Positions 56,281 through 64,000 of a stretch of 64,000 nt of DNA are shown here, in pieces. A program made the translations under genes and the position numbers. The stretch comes from Euryarchaeota archaeon SM23-78 (GTDB lineage Archaea > Nanobdellota > Nanobdellia > Woesearchaeales > SM23-78): positions 1 through 64,000 of the forward strand of contig LSSJ01000043.1 of NCBI GenBank assembly GCA_001595785.1, written 5' to 3'. The number at the start of each line of letters is the position of its first letter. Position 1 is the first letter of the stretch. Below the pieces are notes generated by a model that did not search any database, was not told the DNA's origin, and worked only from the letters and a program-made list of their open reading frames with translations.

Positions 56281-56898
56281 TTAAACATATTTCATGTTTT
56301 TCTTAACAATTCTATGCGCTATGTGCAAGGGTTCTGGCATTTTATGAGGAGGTTTAATACATTTCTTTACTATTTCTACACTCTTATCAAGAGAAAGCTT
56401 ATGACCAATAGATACAAAAAGAGGCTTTGCTTTTTCCTTGGTAAACACTTGCTTTCCAACAACCTCATCATCCAGAATAATAACTTCTCCTTGTACCTTT
56501 CCACACAAAGGCTTCTTTGTAATCCCAATAGTTGCTATGTCAAGCACAACTCCGAGATGAGAAGCCAAGCCTAGGCTTCTTGGATGCATTATTCCACTAG
56601 CATTTACTAAGAGTATGTCAGGCTTTTGCTTTAATTTATTATAAGTCTTTACCATGATATCCAGCTCTCTCTGAGCCCTAAAATTAGGAATATAAGCAAG
56701 CTCACACTCTTCTATCATGCTATGAGTCTCTAACACTTGCATATCATTATAAGCACACACAACAACACAGCAAAAGCTTTTATTAAACTTAAAGCCAGTC
56801 TCTATGCCGCTAACTAACTCTAGTTTTTGAATAACATCTTTTTTCACCACTTTTTTAGCAAGCCCTAGTTGTACTTGCTCAAGCTCTTTTAGATTCAT
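56281..56898 (-). CDS. Endonuclease V-like protein (catalytic Asp positions altered)
   Basis: 'AYIPNFRAQRE', 'DILLVNASGIMHPRSLGLASHLGV'; start MNLKELEQ just downstream of tRNA-Val. Confidence 0.82.
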   Translation of the reverse strand: MNLKELEQVQLGLAKKVVKKDVIQKLELVSGIETGFKFNKSFCCVVVCAYNDMQVLETHSMIEECELAYIPNFRAQRELDIMVKTYNKLKQKPDILLVNASGIMHPRSLGLASHLGVVLDIATIGITKKPLCGKVQGEVIILDDEVVGKQVFTKEKAKPLFVSIGHKLSLDKSVEIVKKCIKPPHKMPEPLHIAHRIVKKNMKYV

Positions 56899-56909
56899 TT
56901 TTAGAGAGA

Positions 56910-57041
56910 TGGGCCTGGCCGGAGTCGAACCGGCGACCTCCACCGTTCTCAAAAAGCCCTGCTTTTTGGACGCCCAGCAGAGCTGTGCATGTGAGGGTGA
57001 CGTCATTAGTGGAATCACTTTAACCACTAGACCACAGGCCC
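56910..57041 (-). tRNA. tRNA-Val(CAC) with D-loop insertion and anticodon-loop intron
   Basis: Minus strand: GGGCCTG...CAGGCCC+A; T-arm GCCGG TTCGACT CCGGC; anticodon arm TCACC CTCACA[44-nt intron]C GGTGG; 132 nt. Confidence 0.85.
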
Positions 57042-57048
57042 AAACAAT

Positions 57049-57387
57049 TCATATCTCTTCAAAGTCAATTCTTGATAATATGTTCTTTATTTCATCAATT
57101 GTTTTTTGTTGATTGTTTTTCTTTGACATTGCTATGAACTTTATAAGCATTTCTTTTATTTTTTCTTGGTTGAACAAATTTAATCTGTTTCCATCAAGAA
57201 CAAAGTAGAATCGAAAGCTTTTATATTTTAATTCCCGTATGCTTATGTGTCCTACATGACCAAGCACTTTTCCTTTGTTAAGGTTGGTTTTCAGCTCCTC
57301 AATCAACGAGTAGACTTTCAAGGAATCTTTTTTGAATTTCTTAAAAATTTCGTTTCTTAGACTATTCAGTATGATAATCTTAATCAT
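57049..57387 (-). CDS. RelE/ParE-like toxin
   Basis: 'KVYSLIEELKTNLNKGKVLGHVGHISIRELKYKSFRFYFVLDGNRLNLF'; start overlaps antitoxin stop (ATGA). Confidence 0.72.
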   Translation of the reverse strand: MIKIIILNSLRNEIFKKFKKDSLKVYSLIEELKTNLNKGKVLGHVGHISIRELKYKSFRFYFVLDGNRLNLFNQEKIKEMLIKFIAMSKKNNQQKTIDEIKNILSRIDFEEI

Positions 57388-57596
57388 TTTTTCAGTGCTT
57401 TTATTTTGAGCTTGGTCCATTCTTTTGCTTCTTCCAGTGTTGAGTATCTTGATTCATCCACAAATTCCCTTATTTTTTCCTGTAGTTTTATTTGGTTGTA
57501 CATTCTTCTTATAACTTCATCATAGCTCTCAGATTTTTTACCAAACTCTTGTAGCAAGCTTCGTGTATCTTTTGAGATTGCAATTGTTGTATCCAT
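57384..57596 (-). CDS. Antitoxin (VapB/RHH-like)
   Basis: 'MDTTIAISKDTRSLLQEFGKKSESYDEVIRRMYNQIK'. Confidence 0.72.
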   Translation of the reverse strand: MDTTIAISKDTRSLLQEFGKKSESYDEVIRRMYNQIKLQEKIREFVDESRYSTLEEAKEWTKLKIKALKK

Positions 57597-57660
57597 TTTT
57601 ATCACCTATAATAGTTATATAAAATTATAATTATATATAATATTTAAATCTTTCTATATT

Positions 57661-58512
57661 TCAAGAAAGTAGAGACATTCTATGATTTATAAATTTTTCA
57701 TCAAAACACTTTTTCTTTAGAGGGCAGGAGTTACATTTGTTCTTATTATCACAGAAAACAGGGATTTCTTTATTTTTAAACAAATTCAGGACAGCATCTC
57801 TTGTGTCAAGCACTTTTTTCTCTAAAAAAGGATTCATAACTACTACTCGCGCTTCATTAATATCAAGGTACTTGACAAAGGCTTCTCTGACAAACATCTT
57901 GTTCTTCTCTAAGAGCATCACATAAGCGCCTGTTTGTAATTTATGCCCAGGCCAGACCCCTTCTTTAGGAGCAGAACCTGTTTTTAACTCATAAGGAACC
58001 ACTTCCCTGACTAGCTTATTCTCATATATCTCTAATTTGTCAATCATTCCTTTGAGTTGCAAATCCTCTGATTGCACATAGTACTCTGTTTCTATTTTTG
58101 GGCTGAGCTCTTTCCATAATTCATCTCCATAAATCTTGTACTTTTTTATGAATGTATGAACATTAAAAGCTCTATCCTTACTTTCCTCTAATACAAGAGG
58201 CCAAGTGTTTTTAAAGAACTCTAATAAAGAAATCTTAAGCTCTGCAAGTTTGTTCTTGTTCTTGATAATGCTCTGCTTAAGAATATCTGAATGAGATTTT
58301 TTATAACCATCAAGAAGCTCTTTATGACTAACCTCTTTTTTAATGCTCTTAACAAAGCTTTCCTCTGCCTTGCTAATCTTGTCGTGCACTTCGTGTCTAA
58401 TGCTGCCCTTAACAACAACGTCTCGCGGAACAACAACTAATTTTAAGACTTGCTCTAAGAAGAGCTTTCTGGCGCAGTAATCATAAGCAGAGAGCAAACT
58501 AACACTAATCAT
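57661..58512 (-). CDS. Cas4/RecB-like PD-(D/E)XK exonuclease with Fe-S cysteines
   Basis: 'SAYDYCARKLFLE', 'GMIDKLEI', 'YELKTGS', 'LQTGAYVMLLE', 'CNSCPLKKKC'. Confidence 0.82.
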   Translation of the reverse strand: MISVSLLSAYDYCARKLFLEQVLKLVVVPRDVVVKGSIRHEVHDKISKAEESFVKSIKKEVSHKELLDGYKKSHSDILKQSIIKNKNKLAELKISLLEFFKNTWPLVLEESKDRAFNVHTFIKKYKIYGDELWKELSPKIETEYYVQSEDLQLKGMIDKLEIYENKLVREVVPYELKTGSAPKEGVWPGHKLQTGAYVMLLEKNKMFVREAFVKYLDINEARVVVMNPFLEKKVLDTRDAVLNLFKNKEIPVFCDNKNKCNSCPLKKKCFDEKFINHRMSLLS

Positions 58513-58571
58513 AATAATAAGAAAACTAAACAAGAGTTTATAAGGGTTACGGTGAGGTGTCCAGTGCTTTA

Positions 58572-58973
58572 CTAAAGGCGTATTTCATTGAATTCATTTG
58601 GCTTAATTATTTTAATTCCCCTGATCTTTTTTAGTTTTAGCAAGTGTTTATCCTGCGAGACTATATAGTCTGCTTTTCCGGCAATCGCAGCTTCCAAGAA
58701 CATGTTATCCTTTGGGTCGTCTTTTACCAAGCAAACCTTTTCAGCAGGTTCAACCATTAAAGAATTTCTTATAATCAAACTTGTCCATTCATTAATAAGT
58801 TTTTCAGGGAGTTTTATTTTAAAATCTCTAAGGACTCTGGCAATCTCAGAGATCATGCTGAGAGAACTGATTAACACAAACTCTCCTTTTTTCCATGAAA
58901 CCAGCACTCTGTTCGATTCTCCCTTCCAAAAAATTCCTGAGATAAAGACATTTGTGTCAATCACAACCTTCAT
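58572..58973 (-). CDS. PIN-domain toxin (VapC-like)
   Basis: 'VVIDTNVFISGIFW...DDPKDNMFLEAAIAGKADYIVSQDKHLL'. Confidence 0.87.
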   Translation of the reverse strand: MKVVIDTNVFISGIFWKGESNRVLVSWKKGEFVLISSLSMISEIARVLRDFKIKLPEKLINEWTSLIIRNSLMVEPAEKVCLVKDDPKDNMFLEAAIAGKADYIVSQDKHLLKLKKIRGIKIIKPNEFNEIRL

Positions 58974-59227
58974 CTTCTTGCTTTTTTCATAGCGGCCTCA
59001 ACATCTGTTTTGGTTATTCCCTTGTTTTTTGCAAACTTCTGTGTTTTTTGAAGCAATTTGTCGAAATCTTTGAAGGAAGGCATGCTTATCCTCTTTAACA
59101 CGACAGTGTCATCTGCTCCTATCACAACGAACTTTTCCCCTTCCTTAAAACCAAGTTGCTCCCGGATATCCTGCGGAATAACCACTTGGCCGCGCGAGCT
59201 CATGCTCGTAACCTCGATTTTGTCCAT
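58970..59227 (-). CDS. AbrB-family antitoxin
   Basis: 'VTSMSSRGQVVIPQDIREQLGFKEGEKFVVIG'; 4-nt overlap with toxin. Confidence 0.88.
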   Translation of the reverse strand: MDKIEVTSMSSRGQVVIPQDIREQLGFKEGEKFVVIGADDTVVLKRISMPSFKDFDKLLQKTQKFAKNKGITKTDVEAAMKKARR

Positions 59228-59240
59228 TCCAACAACCTCT

Positions 59241-59259
59241 TAATAAGTAATTCTTATTA
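59241..59259. promoter_or_regulatory. Palindromic candidate operator upstream of AbrB antitoxin
   Basis: TAATAAG-TAATT-CTTATTA. Confidence 0.5.
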
Positions 59260-59384
59260 GTAAGATTAACTTATTTATAAAGGTTACGGAATTTGAAGAT
59301 AAACAAAGCACAGCAATATAAATCTTACGCAGGGATGTCCAGTGCTAGATAAAATATATAAATGTATCCTCTTTTGCAAATTTT

Positions 59385-60125
59385 ATGAGCAAAGAACAGT
59401 ATGATAAAATAGCTGATGAATACTCTGAGATGCTGAACCTGACTAAAAGATATGTTCTTACTACGACCTTTAAAAAGATTATCGGTGATGTAGAGAATAA
59501 ATCAGTTCTAGACCTTGGATGCGGAGCTGGTTATTTTACAAGAATTCTTGCCACCCATAAAGCCAAAGAAGTAGCAGGAGTTGATATATCCCCAAAATTA
59601 ATTCAAAAAGCAGTTGATCATGAAAATCAGGATCCTCTAGGAATAAAATATATTATTGGAAATGTGTTTGAAGTAAAAATAGAAAAGAAGTTTGACTTGG
59701 TTACGGCTGCTTACTTGCTTAATTATTCTAAAACAAAACAAGAATTATTTGAGATGTGTTCTAGGATTATTGGTTTTCTGGATAGTAAGGGTAAGTTTTG
59801 CGCTTTAACCACAAATCCTACGCTTAAACCTATGAAGGAATTTGAATATGAGAGAAGATTTGTTAGTGTTGATAAAAAAAGTTTTTTTGAAGACGGAGAC
59901 AGGATAAGATGTGATGTAAGAGAAAAAGGCAAAAAACCTTTTGAATTCATAAGCTATTATTGGTCTAAGGAAACCTATGAAAAATGCTTAAAAAAAGCAG
60001 GTTTCAAAATGATAAACTGGGTTGAGCCAATAATCTCTAAGGAAGGGATTGATAAGTATGGAAAAGAATACTGGGAGAAATATCAGAGAAATTCTTCTTC
60101 TATTGGCTTAATTTGCATGAAGTAA
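59385..60125 (+). CDS. SAM-dependent methyltransferase
   Basis: 'KSVLDLGCGAGYFTRILATHKAKEVAGVDISPKLI'. Confidence 0.85.
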   Translation: MSKEQYDKIADEYSEMLNLTKRYVLTTTFKKIIGDVENKSVLDLGCGAGYFTRILATHKAKEVAGVDISPKLIQKAVDHENQDPLGIKYIIGNVFEVKIEKKFDLVTAAYLLNYSKTKQELFEMCSRIIGFLDSKGKFCALTTNPTLKPMKEFEYERRFVSVDKKSFFEDGDRIRCDVREKGKKPFEFISYYWSKETYEKCLKKAGFKMINWVEPIISKEGIDKYGKEYWEKYQRNSSSIGLICMK

Positions 60126-60167
60126 ATTTAAATTAACTTTAAATACTACTAAAAATTCCTTTTCTCT

Positions 60168-60452
60168 ATGACATCAGAAAATCTAGTTCAAAAAGTAAAG
60201 AAGGTTCAAAAAGAAGAAGCTCGTTTGTGCGGTAACTATGAATATAATCAGGATCTTTTTAAAGCAATAGATGTCTTAAGAGAAGCAGGGTTCAGGGTTT
60301 CTGCAGCACCTGTTTTGGGCATGATTGAACCAGAACTTAACTATGGCTCTTTTACCTATTACGGGTTAGAAGAAATCAGGGAATTTGTAGAGCACTATAA
60401 AGAAACAGGAAAGATATTGCGCCCCAAACCAAGGTATGAGTGGTGTGATTAA
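60168..60452 (+). CDS. Hypothetical protein
   Basis: 94-aa ORF. Confidence 0.5.
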   Translation: MTSENLVQKVKKVQKEEARLCGNYEYNQDLFKAIDVLREAGFRVSAAPVLGMIEPELNYGSFTYYGLEEIREFVEHYKETGKILRPKPRYEWCD

Positions 60453-60488
60453 ATTAACTTTAAATACTACTAGAAAATCCTTGTTCTC

Positions 60489-61520
60489 ATGAAACTCCCG
60501 CAAGTAAAAAAATATTTACTGGCAAATAAACTAGATGCAATCATTCTTTTCAACAAAGACCCTAATTTCAGGTATTTTGTTAAAGGTGATTTTGAGCATG
60601 GAATCATGTTTTTGACTAAGAAAAATAATTATTTGTTTCTTTCTCAGCTTTATGCTCCTAAGTTCGAGGGTTTTAGAGTGGTTCAGTGGAAGGATTTTAA
60701 AAAGGATTTCAAGGCTTTTGTTAGGAAAAACAGGATAAGGAAGATAGGTATTGATAATCAGGAATTGCTTGTCAGGCAAAAGAGTTTTCTTAGAAAGCAT
60801 TTCAAAACAAAGGATGTTAGCAAATTCTTGCAGAATTTGAGGGAGAGTAAGACTAAAGAAGAGGTTGCTAGGTTTAGAAAGGCTTGCAGAATAAGTGATG
60901 ATATTTTTAAGAATATTATAAACAATTTTAAGTTTAAGACAGAAGCTGACATTGTAAAGTTTATTAAGGTTAAGGCTTTAGAATCTGGTACAGAGATTGC
61001 CTTTGAACCCATTGTTGCTAATGCAAAGAATGCTGTGGTTGCTCACCATGACTCTGGTTCAAGCTTAAAAAAAGGTTTTCTTATCTTGGACTTTGGGATT
61101 AAGTATAAAGGTTATTTATCAGATATGACCAGGACAATTTATCTGGGTAAGCCAAACAAACAAGAGAGGGGAATGTATGAAAAGGTTTTGAGCATTCAAA
61201 AGAAATGCATTGAGAAAGCAAGGATTGGTATGAAAGCAGAGACTTTGTACAATTATGCTCTTAAGCTTATGGGTAAAGATGCAAAATATTTTGTTCATGG
61301 CTTAGGCCATGGCCTTGGTGTTGAGATTCATGAAAATCCAAGTATCTTGAGAAAATCAAGGGATAAGTTAATCAAAGGAAGTGTTTTTACAATTGAGCCA
61401 GGTTATTACAATCCAAGAACAGGTATTGGTATAAGGATTGAGGATGATGTTTATCTTAGAGCTAAAAAAGAGGTGCTGACTAAGAGTACAAAAAAACTGA
61501 TTTGTCTAAGATTAAAATGA
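60489..61520 (+). CDS. M24 metallopeptidase (Xaa-Pro aminopeptidase-like)
   Basis: 'LILDFGIKYKGYLSDMTRTIYLG', 'VHGLGHGLGVEIHENP', 'FTIEPGYY'. Confidence 0.9.
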   Translation: MKLPQVKKYLLANKLDAIILFNKDPNFRYFVKGDFEHGIMFLTKKNNYLFLSQLYAPKFEGFRVVQWKDFKKDFKAFVRKNRIRKIGIDNQELLVRQKSFLRKHFKTKDVSKFLQNLRESKTKEEVARFRKACRISDDIFKNIINNFKFKTEADIVKFIKVKALESGTEIAFEPIVANAKNAVVAHHDSGSSLKKGFLILDFGIKYKGYLSDMTRTIYLGKPNKQERGMYEKVLSIQKKCIEKARIGMKAETLYNYALKLMGKDAKYFVHGLGHGLGVEIHENPSILRKSRDKLIKGSVFTIEPGYYNPRTGIGIRIEDDVYLRAKKEVLTKSTKKLICLRLK

Positions 61521-62416
61521 AGAAGCTTGAAGTAGCAGTGCTTGGCCCTCTTTGCAAGGATAAGGTAATACTTAAAGGAAAAAAGCATTATCAGCTTGGT
61601 AGTGCTGTTTATTATATTGGCCATGCTCTTTCTTGTTTAGGAGCAGATGTCACTGTTTTTGCTAGTTATGGGAATGAAGGGGATAAATGGCTAGAGGATT
61701 TTAAATACCAAGAATTAGTTCATATACCTGCTCAAGGCACAATAAGGTTTACCAATGAGTATCTAAACAAAGATGATCTTGAAACCCGTATACAAAGAGC
61801 AGAGATGTATAAGAATGAAATAAGACAAGAACACCTCATGGCTTATGATTTTAATCAGTTTGAATACATAATTTTTGCTCCTTTGTTTCACGACAACTTT
61901 TCATTACAAACTATTATGTATATAGCTGAAAACTCAAGGAGCAGTGCAAATATCTTTTTGGCTGGTCAAGGCATGATAAGATACCTTGAAAATGATAAAA
62001 TCGTATTTAGAAAACCTGAAAACATAATCAACACTTTTCCTTTTATTGATTATTTGTTTTTAGATGAAAACGAATTAAGGTTTGTTAGTCAGGAAGAGGA
62101 TTTATCAAAAGGAGCACGTCATTTGCAGGAAAAAGGAATTAATAATGTCATTGTTACAAAAGCTAACAGGGGTTCTGTGCTTTTTCTAGGAGACCAGTTT
62201 TACAAGATAAAGGCTTTCCCACCCCAGGTTCATGAAAAAAGAATTGACCTCACAGGAGCAGGAGATTCTTACCTGGCTGGTTTTATTAAGGCAAAGGAAT
62301 TCTTTAATCATCCTCAGGCATGGGGGGAAACAGCAGCAAAGGTAGCAACCATGGCTATAGAGAAGAGAGGGGCTTTTAATAAATCTTGGAATGATGTTTT
62401 AGCAAGAACATTCTGA
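61502..62416 (+). CDS. PfkB-family carbohydrate/nucleoside kinase
   Basis: 'QLGSAVYYIGHALSCLGADVTVFASYG', 'DLTGAGDSYLAGFI'. Confidence 0.85.
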   Translation: MSKIKMKKLEVAVLGPLCKDKVILKGKKHYQLGSAVYYIGHALSCLGADVTVFASYGNEGDKWLEDFKYQELVHIPAQGTIRFTNEYLNKDDLETRIQRAEMYKNEIRQEHLMAYDFNQFEYIIFAPLFHDNFSLQTIMYIAENSRSSANIFLAGQGMIRYLENDKIVFRKPENIINTFPFIDYLFLDENELRFVSQEEDLSKGARHLQEKGINNVIVTKANRGSVLFLGDQFYKIKAFPPQVHEKRIDLTGAGDSYLAGFIKAKEFFNHPQAWGETAAKVATMAIEKRGAFNKSWNDVLARTF

Positions 62417-62464
62417 TTATAAAACCACAACCTTTATTAATTCTTCTCTAATATTTTCTTTTTT

Positions 62465-64000
62465 ATGAAGTACAATCTCAAGGCTTTTAACAACGCAGTA
62501 AAGTATTATGAAAAATACTTGAGGAATTTCAAAGGCAAAAATATATTTATAGTTCTAGATACAACCAATGAAAAGGCTTTTTTTTCTATTCCTCCTCTTA
62601 GCAGGGCTGCTAGTAATCTTGATATAGACATGGCTGTTAGGGTTATTCAGAAGACCTCAAAGGCTCTTGATGCATTAATAGATGTTTGGAATACTTTTGA
62701 TGAGCTTAAGAAAGGGCTTAAGAACAAGAAGACAAAGGCGCTTGATGATTATATAAAACTTGTTGAAAAGAAGACTAAAGGTGAATTTAGAAAAATCTTT
62801 GAAAGACCAGAGGTCTATATAAGAGCTAGTAATAAGGAATTCATATCTAACCAGGGCTTTAGAATGAATTTTAAGCCTGAATGGTTCAAGAGATACAGGT
62901 GGGAGGACTTATTAGCTACGGCAAGGATTATCTGGAAGCAGCTTTATAACCTTAAGAAGAATGAGAAGGTTGGTTTTGGCTTTGAGTTGATTAGAAAAGC
63001 CAAGGATATGTGGTATCCTCTAGAGGACTACCTTGACTCTTTTGCTGTTGTTAGGACTATGTTTCTTGCCTGCCCTGCTATCAAAAAGACTCTTAGTGCT
63101 TCTCCTTCTAGAAAGACTGTGCTTGAAAACAGTGAAAGAACCAGTGAACTAGCAGCTACCTTGTTTGGGTGTGAGCTTGAAAAAAATATTGATGAACCTG
63201 TTTTTAAGGAATTTAAGGTATTGTCAAAGCTTTTGCATCTTAACAGGCTTGAGACTAATGATGCTACTTTTTTTATCAAAGGAGAAGGTTTTCCTGGCAA
63301 ACACTTATTTGGTGAAACCATTGGCTATCCTACCCCTAATAAAAAGTCAAGGTGGGGTTCTCCTGGAGGAATAATCTATCAATTACCTTGGGATCCCCAG
63401 ACAATAGTTGATAGCAGGGCTCCTCTTTGCAGGATTGGTTTCACTGACACTTTGCCTATTGTCGTCTTTATTGAAACTAATCATATTGACTGGCTGGCTA
63501 TGAAGAAAACAGATGATGCTCTTATAAGACAGGTTAATAAATCAGATAAAATAATTGTTGATTCTGATAAGACTAAGCTTGAGGTTTTCTTAAAGGATAA
63601 GAAGGGGTGTAGAAGAGAGCCTCTTGGTTCTGATGTTGATGTTAGGCACAAGCTTGATCCTAAGTACTTAAAAAAGGGTATTAAAGCAGGTACTTATGCT
63701 AATATTCCTGGCGGAGAAATGTTTGTAACACCAGAGTACATGAAAGGAATATTCTTTGGCGATGTGGTTATTAGTGTTGATAAGAGCTATGTGCTTAATT
63801 CCAGAAACCCCTTGATTGTTAAGTGTGATGAAAAAGGCTACAGGATTATGGGTGGTCCTAAGAAGATTATTAACAAGATTAATGAGAAAAAGAAGGAAGC
63901 AATGAAGGTTTTGTTAAATCAGGAAAAACATAAGGCTCTGCCTGCTAAGATTATTAAAATGAAAAAAGATAATTTCAACAAAATCGGAGAATTTGCAATT
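62465..64000 (+). CDS. M29-like aminopeptidase, runs off window end (not in ORF track)
   Basis: Open frame of 512 codons from ATG 62465; 'TYANIPGGEMFVTPEYMKG...KIGEFAI' resembles M29 aminopeptidase C-terminal motifs. Confidence 0.7.
   Translation, partial: MKYNLKAFNNAVKYYEKYLRNFKGKNIFIVLDTTNEKAFFSIPPLSRAASNLDIDMAVRVIQKTSKALDALIDVWNTFDELKKGLKNKKTKALDDYIKLVEKKTKGEFRKIFERPEVYIRASNKEFISNQGFRMNFKPEWFKRYRWEDLLATARIIWKQLYNLKKNEKVGFGFELIRKAKDMWYPLEDYLDSFAVVRTMFLACPAIKKTLSASPSRKTVLENSERTSELAATLFGCELEKNIDEPVFKEFKVLSKLLHLNRLETNDATFFIKGEGFPGKHLFGETIGYPTPNKKSRWGSPGGIIYQLPWDPQTIVDSRAPLCRIGFTDTLPIVVFIETNHIDWLAMKKTDDALIRQVNKSDKIIVDSDKTKLEVFLKDKKGCRREPLGSDVDVRHKLDPKYLKKGIKAGTYANIPGGEMFVTPEYMKGIFFGDVVISVDKSYVLNSRNPLIVKCDEKGYRIMGGPKKIINKINEKKKEAMKVLLNQEKHKALPAKIIKMKKDNFNKIGEFAI

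Noticed and set aside
56899-57027. N-terminal extension of the EndoV ORF (MVKVIPLMTSPSHAQLC...)
   Set aside because: It is translation of the tRNA-Val gene; the real start is ATG 56898.
1-64000. CRISPR array
   Set aside because: No regularly spaced direct repeats seen; the Cas4-like gene alone is not evidence of CRISPR.
1-64000. Transposases, integrases or prophage genes
   Set aside because: No recognisable transposase/integrase/phage structural motif in any ORF.

Overview
AT-rich archaeal chromosomal window, probably from a DPANN-type lineage. The lineage is inferred from a fused PriS-PriL primase, reduced gene content and an archaeal S10/spc ribosomal-protein order. The backbone is: TrmB regulator; split FAD/Fe-S 2-hydroxyacid oxidase; Hef; fused primase; uL3 to uL15-SecY-EMC3-eL34-eL14; PheT/PheS; Pelota; RfcS. 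Accessory regions include a cluster of paralogous lipoproteins (about 39-47.7 kb), a Cys-repeat lipoprotein, two toxin-antitoxin modules and a Cas4-like nuclease without CRISPR. The most notable observations are: (1) two intergenic copies of a structured element with a conserved core and arms that differ in sequence but pair within each copy, a candidate structured RNA; (2) two tRNA genes, Leu-CAG and Val-CAC, each with a D-loop insertion plus a second insertion, and each almost directly followed by a protein start codon; (3) an ArmA/RmtB-like 16S rRNA methyltransferase overlapping pelota; (4) a dCTP deaminase-Nudix fusion; (5) an uncharacterised lipoprotein/membrane-protein locus; (6) several enzymes with degraded catalytic motifs (M50, Nudix, EndoV, cytidine deaminase). 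All calls come from reading sequence and motifs. No database search or folding program was run.
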